A stretch of DNA of 64,000 bases from assembly GCA_934045905.1 (NCBI GenBank), contig OW203763.1, positions 39,011,017-39,075,016 of the forward strand, read 5' to 3'. Each line of letters begins with the position of its first letter. Position 1 is the stretch's first letter. Both the position numbers and the translations under genes were made by a program. Under the pieces are notes generated by a model that made no database searches, was not told the origin of the DNA, and worked only from the letters and a program-made list of their open reading frames with translations. Source of the stretch: Leuctra nigra (taxonomy: Eukaryota > Arthropoda > Insecta > Plecoptera > Leuctridae). Positions 1 through 11,190 of the stretch are shown one piece after another.

Positions 1-3000
1 TCTTCTAAGCTTGTATTCATGGGGCATGCGGACAAGACCAATACATGAATGAAATTTGCATATTTCTCTAGAGGTGCAATAAATTACTGATTATAGAAAG
101 TATAAAGTGTACCTATTATAATTAGGACTATTCAAAAACAACTTCAATTAATGCCAGCCAAAAGACAGCCTCCAGTAAATTGTAATTCGTTTCGATTGTA
201 AATTAGTAAAAGATTTCACAATTCAAGTCTCAATCTCGTCTTGAAGGGACATCGATGTACCCTGACAGGGGACTAAATTGCCTCCTCCCCGTGGTACATA
301 GATGGCGTGACCAAATACAGGGCCCAGAAATCTCTGAATATGCGCCCTGGCACTGTCAAGAAGTGCATATCTCATTGTATTCCAGTGGTATTTTACCCCC
401 AAGCGATATTTGACCCAGTTTTCGATTGCATTACTTTATTTCTCGTGGGTGGTCAACAAACTATTAAACTTTTAACTTACACTATTAAACTATTAAATTA
501 AACAAGTAAACTATTAAATCTACATATTTTACTGCCATGAAGCAGTTTATATTGCGAATGCGTTTTGATACTTGAATTGTAGCAAAATGTAAATTGTTAC
601 ATAATACGTTTTATTATCCTAAAATTGGTTAAATAACAAACATTTTTATTTTCATCATATAAAATAAAGAAAATGAAATCAGCTATTATTTGTCTAAACG
701 TAGAGTAAATAAGAATTGAAATTGAAATAAAGAATTAGAATTAGAAAATTCAAAGAATTAGAATTAGAGCTACAAAAGTGTATTAGTTATTCAGGAAGTA
801 CAAAAAATAACACCAAATTCATCATTAACAAAAGCATTTTGATTACAGATTGTTTATGACAACAAATTGAATCTAAAAAATTTAACAACTGAATATTTTC
901 CACGAAATACTAGTCTTAACTCTTTCGTGGTATCTATTTAAACTCAGTCTATAAACAAAAAGAGCCAACGTACAATTATTTCTATGATGAGCAACGTTAA
1001 TAGATGATGGTGTGTGAATTTCAGAGCTTTCGTTGAAATCCTGCCATCTAAACAGCAGCAGTTATTTTGAATCCCCGTTAGCTAAATTAATATAATTTGA
1101 TATCAATTTGGGCCCGCATTAACATCATTTTACTAGACATTCTAATTCCATAAAATCAATTTTAGTACGTATTAAGAATGGCGTGTAGTTTCTTTCGATA
1201 CGTTCATGAATAATTATTATCTTCTATAAAAAAAAGTGTATAATAAGTTAGTATCAAAGTGAACATGCAAGATGTCAAATGTTTGATTTGAGAAGTTGAT
1301 TGAACATCTAACGAGTCTAGTGGGCATCCTTGGCTTCAGCTTCGCTGCAGCAAATTGACAAGTGGTTCGGCTAACTCTGGCAGACATACTTCCAACACAG
1401 ATCAAAAGCTAGCGTTCAGTTATCTCGTCTTCAGACAGGATGGAATATTATTCACCTCAAAATCAAATTTATGTTTTGTTTTTATTTTATGATGAGTTTC
1501 ACGAAGATGCAATTTTCTGAATATTTCTTTGATAGATGGTTTAGAAAGACGTTGAAATACTGCAATAATTTAAATGTATAAGCAGGTGCGTACTTATATT
1601 GAACTAATGCTTAGTTTTATACTTTATAGTGTCTATTAGGACATAAGGATAATTCATGATTCAATTTCTAATAAAAATTTGTCAACTCTATTACTTATTG
1701 ATTTCCTCTCTTATAATGTGTTTCATTCTTTTCTTTTATTTTGTAGAAAAATGTTTAATTTCATACTTCAAACTCTATTAGGTAAAATGTTTCTCTTGAA
1801 ATGCATTATTTATATTTACAACTTAATTAATTATATTGAAAGAACACTGCATTAATCTGCAGATCATCTTAATCCAATGTCTGGTCTTAGAGGAACAATG
1901 ACATATAAAACAAGTTTACTATATTTCTCTCCATCAGTTTTTACAATTCATTCCCTCTGGTTCTATCATACATAATCATTAACAACAATTCCTACTCTCA
2001 ATCGCTAATCAATAGCTATCTCGTCATAATTGTCTTTGAGTTATTATATTCTGCGATAGAAAAGATAATACTTAATCCATCTTGGTCACCTTTATCAAGT
2101 CAAGATGTAATAGGAGAGCCAATTAAGACCATTCGATACGTTTCGTTACTTTGATACAATTATTGATTTTCTCTACTTCCAATGTCGATCAATTTTTTGT
2201 TCCAACCCAAAAGGAATTAGGTTATAAAAAAAGGCAAACTGGAAGTATGAAATTAGAACTACAATTTTTGTGAGTCGTTTTTAACCGAGATACCAAAATT
2301 AATTAATATGTTCTATTCTTGATCATTTCAAATCTGTGAAAAAGTTGTAAAATCTCTCTGTTCCTTGCAAAAGGTCGAAGTATTGTCGACTACGTATGTA
2401 ATGGTCTTAATGGTCGTCGCATAAGTTGCTAGCTAATTACCCACGGTGGCCGTCAACACTGTGTCTTGCCTTAGTTTCCCTCTTGTAGCTACGTGATTCC
2501 TATGAGACATGAATACATAACTATCTTTACCCACTTCCTTGCACAGGCGCAAATATCACCGCTAGCATAATTCACATTTCCCCTGTTCATTTGCTACTAT
2601 AACGGTTTTTTTCTAGATCGATATTATTAAATTATGCATTTTTTATTTAATAATTTAATTAACGAGTTAGCAATAGATTGCAATATTGCAAATTATAATA
2701 CACATCTTGTTGTCAAGTGTTTAACTTGCTCAACTGTTGAGCAACTTGGAAGCAAATGTAACATATTACATTGTTGTGTATTCCCTGCCAACAACAGACT
2801 TTTATTTGAATGTCTTTCAACTGCAAACTTATAATTAAAAATAATTTGTTACAGTAGTTCATCGAAATTTTGGCATAATATCGTAAAAAATTAACTGCGC
2901 TTGCCGCTTATATAGTTTAAGGTTGATGAAAGATATTTATAAATGAGTTCTACCTTCATCGAAAATTAATGTATAATCAGTAGGTATTGAAATTGATGAA

Positions 3001-4407
3001 TTTATTGCTGACAAAGCGTTAAATAGTCAAGTTTTTCTAGAGTCATTTATATTCGATTTATAGCTCAAACTTTAATAATTCAAGGCACTCTGTTAATTAC
3101 ATTTTAATAATAAAAAACACTTATCAACTCATAAAACGGACAGCTTGAAATCATCTGAATTATTCTTTAAGCGCAGCATCTTGACTCCTCTTGCTGCATC
3201 AGGTATTACAAGATCTATACGTTGGAGCTTGTGAAGGTAGCTTAGTCCTGAGGAGCAAGGACGTCTTTTTACGCTGCGCTCAGGAAATAATTTACCATAA
3301 TTTGTACAAACGTTTTTCCTAAATCCCTCATTCAAAATCTAATTATATGGAAATTAGTCTATTTTGGCTACAAATTGGTGATGCGTCACACGAAAACGAT
3401 TTTAAAATGTGATTTCGTCACACCACCAAAACCGTGAAATTCGAATATTCCAAATGTAATTAAATAATAAAAAAGCAGAGCATGGTTGAAATTGTTCTTG
3501 TCCCAGAAGCAAAGCTGTAAAACAAGTTAAAAACATTATGATCTTAGATTATTAAAATATCCTAAAATAATGGCAGACCGTTACTTGTTATAATAGCTAT
3601 TTTGCCTGCAGTGTCAATTTGATCAGCGTCATGTTTCGATCTAAAAGTTGATCTACATCATGTCAAGCTCTATGCCTGACCATCCTTTAGCTAGTCACAT
3701 TTTTTACAACTATCTCTGCAAACTATTTCATTTTGTTCTTCAAGGTTGCTTCTCGAAATGCTTTAGTAGTAGTTGATTAAAGTCTCAAGCAAGGTAATAA
3801 TCTTTTATCTAACTAGATCCAACATGTGAAATGTAAAATAGCAGACTTGTCAGAGTACAACGATGCAGGCCTTGCTTTATTTGGGATCAGAAAACCAACC
3901 CGTGTTTTAAGTATAGAATGAATCGTCGAAAAATATTTAATTCGTGTTATTTTCTTATCACTCTGAATATTAGAATAGCAATTTAAAAGAACATGACAAT
4001 AAGTAAAGCTGCCAAGGCTTCCAGATCTGTCAAGAGTATAGTGAAAACGTTTTAAATTATAGTTTAGGTCTGTTATTAAACTAGCCGATTCAATTGGACG
4101 CTTTCAATTGCACACAGAAATTATGTGTATGTTAAATTAGGAATGACAGTATTATGTGAACAAGAATGCGAATAGATTCGAGTTCTATTCAGACAGAAAT
4201 GTCCGGAAAATGAAATCTTATAGAATGCGAATTTAGAGCGTAAGGAATTTGAATAGGAATTGTTGGATACAGATTGAGTTAGGGCTTCCTACTCGAAAGC
4301 TGAATGTCACTCTTTTGTAATAAAGAAACTGACACTGAAATTAGAAATATTTCAAATTGAATTTGCCCGATAAATTTTAGTTCCCACACTGGTAGTAGCT
4401 CGTAACA
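1..4407. other. AT-rich stretch without recognisable gene
   Basis: I see no gene, transposon end or tandem array of note. Reading frames are below 70 codons and look random. GC is slightly raised at about 241-430, where a 64-codon frame starts at 307, but I recognise nothing in it. A weak imperfect inverted repeat pairs about 3168-3202 with 3250-3286 (shared AGCGCAGC and a GACTCCTCTTGCT-like core). It could be an old MITE or chance. Confidence 0.6.
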
Positions 4408-4450
4408 TATGTTAAAACGGTGCTTGGCAGCATCGAGCTAACGCCCGACT
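4408..4450 (+). repeat. Dispersed 38-bp repeat shared with 41138-41176
   Basis: The segment beginning CGGTGCTTGGCAGCATCGAG and running through the CTAACGCCCGACTAGATT part is repeated at about 41140 with a single base change. The other copy lies in the unpaired centre of the foldback element 40692-41596, and its opening words (GTGCTTGGCAG) also resemble the arms of that element. This copy directly abuts a SINE head on its right. It is probably a fragment of the same transposon family. Confidence 0.6.
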
Positions 4451-4465
4451 AGATTGAGATTCAGA

Positions 4466-4575
4466 GTTGGCTCATGTGGTAAGCGCATTAGATACTTTAT
4501 TCTCGAGTCACGGCTTGATTCCCGCTACTGGCGTTCCTGAATTGAAATCTCCTCAGTCGAGATGTAAATACTGCG
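4466..4575 (+). mobile_element. SINE copy 1, decayed
   Basis: The fragment begins with a tRNA-like head whose A-box-like word is TTGGCTCATGTGGTAAG. A B-box-like GCTTGATTCCCG follows about 50 bp later. The family's body then appears as GTTCCTGAATTGA and CCTCAGTCGAGA, which correspond to the consensus CTTCCTGACTGAGG and CCCTCAGTCGAGA. The 3' part is not recognisable. It is a pol III-type retroposon relic, identified by comparison with the better copies at 15291 and 57436. Confidence 0.7.
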
Positions 4576-5307
4576 AACGCTACTAACTATAAACCCCGAT
4601 TCCCTCCATTCCAATGCTTTCTTCACCATAAACTTGTCTAAAAAGAAAGTTTGTGAAAAATGAGCAACATCGATGTTTGCTCAGGTAAACACACACCACC
4701 AAGTGCTCCTTCAATGCAGGAGGGAAATTTACTGCTGTCCAATCAATAATCATCATTGCAGACAATGTCCAGGAAAAGTTAAAAATAAACTTCAATATAT
4801 ATTATACATTCATAAGATTCCCTAACATCTTGGATAAAAACAAAGACTTGTGCACATAGTATTGCTTTATCAGCAATATCAGTATTTTACTGATTATCAG
4901 TATTAATAGAAGCAATATTTTTTCCGTGTAGTTTTCTAATTTGTAAATTTTTTCTATCAAAAAAGTTCTTCTATTATTAAAAAGGAGATACTGCAATTTG
5001 CTCTTGACAGATTATTAGTTTTGATATTTTCAAAGAACGAGCCATCATAAGTCTTAAATTGTTAAAGCAAAATGTATATAGTATTATAATCAATGAGGTT
5101 GTAGTATTATAACAGGGATTTAAAAAATATTTATAAATAACAAAATAATCCACGAAGTATTTTTTTTGTAAAATAATCTATTCAAAGAGATTGGTACCTA
5201 CAAGAAGGTACACGACACTTGGAAAAGAAGACTAATTAATAGATCCATGCTCGTACTTCCTATAGAGAGTCTATATTTCTTGTTAGTTGTCACCGTGAGA
5301 TCAGTCT

Positions 5308-5349
5308 CCATCACCATCACCATCACCATCACCATCACCATCACCATCA
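5308..5349 (+). repeat. Hexanucleotide microsatellite (CATCAC)n
   Basis: About seven uninterrupted CATCAC units. It is neutral simple sequence; no reading frame of interest crosses it. Confidence 0.95.
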
Positions 5350-5744
5350 ACTTGGATGCTGCGTGCCAGATCATGTCGAGAGACTAGAGAGATAAGTTAT
5401 TTGAATGTAACATCACCTATAGCCGCAGCATTCTTTACTACCTCACATAAATTAACTGTGCGACGGGAAAAGCAATACAGATTGGCATAAACCTTTTGCT
5501 AAATCACTGAATAATACCTATTTTAACACTTCAATTACGCTGCAATTAAATTACTCTTAGCCTCTTAGGACATCTTAATTATAGAACACATAAAGTATTT
5601 GTAATTTAGAAGATCTGCATTTTTTTCTCTGATTGAAATAAGGATGCATTTATGACCAAAGTTCTTCAAAGAAATCTGACTTGCATTTTCCAAACGGCTT
5701 AATTAGTTTTGTTGATAATCCAACCGTTGCCAAAATAACATTTT

Positions 5745-6250
5745 CGGCTTGAGTTTCTTTACAGGAGAAGAAACGAGTTTGAAAGGATTTTATGCGCTTC
5801 TTTGCAGAAAAAGCAAGTTTGAATTCTTGCGCTTCTTTACAGAAAAAGAAATTTGAGAAGAAATGTTTATGTTTCTTTGCAGAAAATAAAACAAGTTTTA
5901 GGCGGTTCTTTGCGAAATAAATACCAAGTTTGAGGAGTTAGTGCGTTTATTGAATAAAAGTGTATGGATCGAATTGAAATCTCTGTGAATAAAAAATAAA
6001 TGTTTTGAGAAGAAGTCTGTGGGTTTTGTGCATAAAGAAACAAATTATGAATGAGTTTATGCTTTTCCTTTTTAGAAAAAGAAGTTTGGAAAAGAGGTTT
6101 GCGCATTTATGTACAGAAATATTAAAAAAATGAGAAGTAGATTCGTGCGTGTTTTTCGTAAAAAACAAGTCAAGTTTGAGAAGATATTGTGTGTGAGTTT
6201 CTTATAGCGGATAAAGAACCAAGTTAGAGATGATGCATTTTCGTTTCTTT
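5745..6250 (+). repeat. Decayed tandem array, 35-60 bp units
   Basis: A loosely repeated phrase, roughly TTGAGAAG followed by TGCGTTTCTTTGCAGAAAAAG and AACAAG, returns about ten times with heavy divergence and variable unit length. Clear instances start near 5752, 5796, 5830, 5868, 5905, 6060 and 6190. The overlapping minus-strand frames of 60-79 codons are by-products of the shared phase, not genes. The unit is not related to other arrays in the window by eye. Confidence 0.6.
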
Positions 6251-6486
6251 CAGACAACGGTACAATTGGTTTCTGATTAACAGATTAGTGTACAATTTGT
6301 ACCAATCGTACCCACATCATTTCAAAAGTACTGTTGTATGATGCAATGCAATACAATTCATTGATTCATTCATTAAAAAAGTATCAATTTTTTAGAATAT
6401 CAGAAAGAAACAAATTAAGGATCCCGACTCTTCTGTAAGTTTTATTAGCTGATTAAGGAACATGAGTTACGAGTACAGATTTTATT

Positions 6487-6727
6487 TGAGTGTTGTTTAA
6501 CGGCGCACTGCATCGCAACTAGTCTAAAGCCCATGGATGAATGATGACAGGGGATGATGATGGAGAACATATTGTATACGATTGGATGATGGAAAGCTGA
6601 GGTCGAAGCTAGTAGGAAACCATTTTATAATATTTTTCCCGACTGATGAAAACCACTAAAATTCCTCAGTCAGGGAGGACTAGCTCGGAATCGAAAACCA
6701 GATTCCTGCTTGAGCCAACTTGCTCTA
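6487..6727 (-). mobile_element. SINE copy 2, near full length
   Basis: Read on the minus strand, the element starts with the tRNA-like head (right side, ending GAGCCAACTTGCTCT in + orientation) and a degenerate B box. The body follows (CCTCAGTCAGGGAGG in + orientation), then the GATGATGATGG-type stretch and the 3' word TTTAACGGCGCACTG. Length is about 240 bp, close to the best copies. The order head-body-tail matches the copies at 15291-15568 and 57436-57678. Confidence 0.8.
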
Positions 6728-9700
6728 TATATATAGAAAAGGTCAGAAAGAAAAGAAGCATTATTTCGTTATTAGCTTGGAAGCAAAGACCACAGTTCTA
6801 AGCCATCCAACCCCTTTGGTACCTCTAATGTAACCTCAGAGTGTGATATAGGGGACATGGGTATAAAAGGTTGCGTGGGGCAGACCATTAGGGTAAAGAG
6901 GACACCTGAACTTTACCCCTCATGTCAGCGCGTACAGCTAAGTAATAATCAAACAATTATAATGAAATGAGTGTATGATGTAACATGAAGTCGCGTGTCC
7001 AAGTCAGGTTTAAACCAAGGGGGAGAGGTGACTCGGTAAACACGGCCACACGTCACCGTTTACCGGGTTAGTGTAATCTTTTGCACCCTCTTTAATACAT
7101 TAGCAACACCACGCAGCTAGGGGGTAGGGGGTTGGGGGGGGGGTCTGGTTAACAAAAGCTTTTTCAACACAAAACAATTTATTTATATTAACCTATACGT
7201 TTTGAAATGACAGCTCTTTAAGGAAAAAGTTTACACAAGTAATCAGCCTTGTGACTTGATGTAAAATGGTTAATGAATACTGACAAGAGAGCAATTTTCA
7301 ACTATAGTGCCGGAAAGATTTTATGATATTGCTAGAGTAAACCATGATTGAGGAAGATAGATTGCCCGTAATGTGTCAACTCAAACTTGTCACAGCATTG
7401 CAGGTTTTCTTAAACAAGTCTGTGTTCTTAAATTATCAGGATATGTACATTTACAGTGGTTGATTGCTTGCTTGGAATATTTCATCCTGTTTAAGGTTTC
7501 GCTTCCCGTTTTGAAATCTTCATAGGATATTGACTTTTAGTTTTATTATTAAAACTGTTGATATAAATTGTTTTTTTAAATGAGTAAACGGGATGCAATA
7601 TCATAATAATTGATCTCTTGGTGTTCACAAATGGTACAGTTTGACGAAAAGTCCATTGACAATATTTTGAAATTTTGGAGAATTGGGTTCGATTCCCGCC
7701 CTGGGTGTCCATGATTGTAAGTTATCTTCATGTGTGAATAGAATTTGCTGTTTTCCTCTAACAACCATTTTCCTCAGCATCACTTGCCTACTGATCTTCC
7801 ACATCTCAGGAGCTTCCCACGTGCAAATGTTGTCAATTTAAGAGCAAGTTTCCCAAGTTGATATTCTCAATTTCATGCTCACAGATTTCGGGTCCCTTTG
7901 AAATCGTGTGTGAAATATAAGGTAGTAGGTAGTACATCAGTGATAGCCGAAAACTGTTGGTACCATTTTGTTATATAAATCCAAGATATCAATTAATATC
8001 TTATGAACCCGAACTAAGTTTGAGTACCATTATTTAAATTTCCCATTCACACTAGTGACATTTTATTAGCCCGCATTTGCTCTCCTTTCCCAAACACCGA
8101 CTGCAACTACAGTATTTTCGAATGAGATCGTATTTTGCCAACCTGGGACAAGCAGAATAGCATTGCGACGGGTTTTTTAGAACACAAATTTCGCCATTAG
8201 ATTTATTCGATTCCAAGTCGTCAAGCTCTTATTGGCAAGTCTTAACCGAACACATAAAATAGCCAGAACATTTTGCCATATTAAAACCTACACATTTGAC
8301 ATTTGAAAAAAAAATACATCTCGGGCAAATATAACCGAGACTTTTTATTTGGAGTTCGGATGGTTTGGTTTTTATGGCTCTAATTTACGAGCTCTTTGCT
8401 ATAATGTGGGATCGATTTCGAAATGTGATTTAGAACATTATTGCACCATTATCAGTGACCAAATTAAGTTATTTTCACATTGAATGGTGCATACTTGATT
8501 ATAAGTAGGGATTAGCTTCACAGCATGTCACCCCAATTTCTTTGTACTTTTCACTGTGAAAACCTTCACATTGCAATAAGTGGTTAATTGTAGATTTGTA
8601 GAAATGTCTAACTGAAATGCTTTTCATAACGGTTTCATTGTATCGAGTTTGATGAGAAATGATTGCACTAAAAGAGTTGAAACGAGTATAAACTGCTCGA
8701 ATACGCAATAGAGCTATAGCTACCCGGTATTTAGGGCGATATAGAACTTCATCTTTTCATATTTTCATATTCATGAATAATTTTTTAATTTTCCTACCTT
8801 TAGATTTGAATAACAAATGTATGTTTGTTATAAGTTTCCTAGCAAAGTTTGATCATCATAAATCAATAATCATCAGAGCTCAAACAATTTCAAATGAAAC
8901 TTTCTTTGAGCTTAAAACTTTTCTAAATAGCTTCACCAACGAACTCTTTTAGACGGACCTAACTCAATAATACGATTATGTTTGTGAAAATTGTACATTG
9001 TATGCCACAATTATACCATTTTCATGTTCAAAATCAAATACGGAAACGCTTTTAAGATTAAATTTAAATTATGAAAACGAATTAAATTGTTAACTTGCAT
9101 AAAAGATCAACACAAATTTTCGTACAACCATATCTCAGTCCCGAGTTTAGCACAAAGTTGAGACGTTACAGAGGTTTGTGAAAGAACATAAAGAACATAA
9201 GTTCTTGGCCCAAGAAACAGCTGGAATCTATGCTTACATGAATACACTTTCACAACCATTTTACATATCTAATCTACTTTCTTGATGTGAATTGATGTAC
9301 GAACTGAACTTGGTATAAGGCTTTTGTCTCTGGTGTAATCAATTTATTCGTAAATTTCCGTATGTTTCCGATCATTGTAATACACAAGTGCATGCACTTG
9401 AAAGCAAGTAGGATCGTAATTACAAAACATGAATACACAAATGCGGGGCCTCTAATTGCTTTTATATTACATCTTGTAATAAAAGTAACTAATAAAATTA
9501 AGTTGTTTGTATTTTTATGTAGCGTTTACTTCAACCATTTAATCCTTATAAATAGGTGTTAATTGGAACATGGTTGTGGAATTTTAGAGAAGAAGTAAAG
9601 TTAACTTTATGTTAGAACTTTGCGGTAAAAGCAGAAGTAGTTCCATGTTTCTTGTACTTGTAAAGTAATTGAAATGTAGAAGCTGTTCGTACAACTCTTT

Positions 9701-10214
9701 TCTAACTAAATAGAAGAGATATGCTGTTTATTATAAATATGAAATAATAACAAACAATGATAATCTTGGAATACAAGATTGTCATTTCTTGAATTATCCT
9801 CTACAACACTTGGCAATGTTATTTAACCGCTCATTTTCCACATGAATGCTTATGGTATGTGATGCAGAACATTATACCAATCATTATCGACTCCTTTCAG
9901 TGGTAATAAAAATTTATTGATACCAATTTTCCAATCTTTGGAATCTACCTCGGTTCTTTTTAACACGATTTGATGTAGAGTTATGATCTTTTTTGTGAGA
10001 TCAAGAACTCCGAAGATAAAACGAGAATATATCGAATCAAATCAATGAAAAAAAAAATATTCTTCACAAGGTTTTGACGATGTAAATTACTAATAATTAC
10101 AACAAAATACAAAATATCAAAATATCACGAAATATCACGATGTATCTTATTTTGAAATAAGATACAAAATATCACGTGTAGAATAAAAACAAATGAAATC
10201 AACTCACATCTTGA
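6728..10214. other. AT-rich stretch, only minor signals
   Basis: No gene is recognisable. A G10 tract lies at 7134-7143. A short inverted pair CGGTAAAC/GTTTACCG lies near 7036-7065. A B-box-like word GGGTTCGATTCCCG at about 7686-7699 may be a fragment of a tRNA-derived SINE, but the body of the main family does not follow it. The word TATAAAAGG at 6862 resembles a core promoter but has no supporting context. Confidence 0.55.
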
Positions 10215-10410
10215 AATATCTCCGTTGTCATCTTGGCCCCCGGGCCCACCACAGGGCCCCCCGCCTCGAGGGCCTCTCCGGGCCCTTTCATGAGACAACA
10301 CTGCACTGGCGGAACAGATGCTAATGACATAAAGACCACACGAGGGCCCGCTCGAGACGACCGAAGTTAAGACCACACGAGGGCCCGCTTGAAACTACCG
10401 AAGTTCACCC
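10215..10410 (-). other. GC-rich island with 37-bp duplication; possible exon
   Basis: A sharp GC-rich island in AT-rich surroundings, full of GGGCCC words. A 37-bp unit beginning GACCACACGAGGGCCCG is duplicated in tandem at 10334 and 10371. On the minus strand a frame from 10376 to 10125 is open but has no ATG; it would read Gly/Pro/Arg-rich protein. Near 10210 that strand carries GTGAGT, a good 5' splice-site match. It could be a first or internal exon, a transposon 5' region or a short CpG-rich insertion. No family is recognised. Confidence 0.3.
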
Positions 10411-10915
10411 ACAAACAAAATTTATAAAAACACACTATTGTCACACGGAATTATAATAAAAAATAATCAAGAAACACTATTAAGAATCACTTGTATGAAT
10501 TGTTTCCGTCGAAGAAGCGTAAAACATCCATGCCCGTGTCTTCTAACGCCGCTGTGATGGTTCTACTCAGCAAGATCTAGCGGGGACGATGCGAGTCCGC
10601 TCTGAACGACCTGATCAGGTATGACTGTAGCTCACTTCCACTCTCTCACCTTACTACAGCTGGACTATGATCCCCACTCCACTCTCAACAAAACAAAAAC
10701 CATCAAGAATCCATATGGATGCCCCCAAGCTAGCTCCAGGCTCAGATCTACTTGGTATTACTGTAATGTACCTACTTTTACATGGTGCCTGTTCATTATC
10801 TATTTTACCCCTACTACTTTATTCTCTGTCTCTCATTCTCTGTCTCTCCCCCTATTTTTTATATTTTTTTTTATTTTTGAGCAAACAACGGTAATGTTAT
10901 GTTGAGTTGAATAGC
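10411..10915. other. Intergenic sequence, no feature identified
   Basis: The region has mixed composition. Two overlapping plus-strand frames (10621-10905 and 10667-10894) end in pyrimidine-rich low-complexity sequence and are not convincing genes. Confidence 0.55.
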
Positions 10916-11190
10916 GGTGCAGGCGCAATACGTCCATGTGACTTCTGTCCAATCAGAAATGGTTCTCGACTGGCGACTGGCCAATGAGAAATCAGCGTGA
11001 AGGTAACGGTGCGATGATGTGGGCAACTATCTCCTATCTACTACTGAACTGGACAGGAGAGTTGCAATTAATGAGACCCAGATGACGCCAATGTACATTA
11101 GGTCACTGAAGCAAACCACGGAGTCGTGGAAACCACGAACATGGGACGACGTGATACGGTGGAGGCGATGGCCAAGAAGCAAAGAGAGGA
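10916..11190 (+). promoter_or_regulatory. Possible promoter-like segment with two CCAAT boxes
   Basis: The segment has higher GC than its surroundings and carries GTCCAATCAGAAAT and GGCCAATGAGAAATC about 35 bp apart. Both fit the NF-Y (CCAAT) core with a shared right flank. A 77-codon plus-strand frame begins at 11019 with GTG directly downstream and contains no recognisable domain; an AAGGTAACG word nearby could serve as a splice donor. Without a gene attached this remains a weak suggestion. Confidence 0.2.

Noticed and set aside
6862..6870. TATAAAAGG as a core promoter
   Set aside because: It has no initiator, downstream exon or transcript signal. Such words are common in AT-rich DNA.
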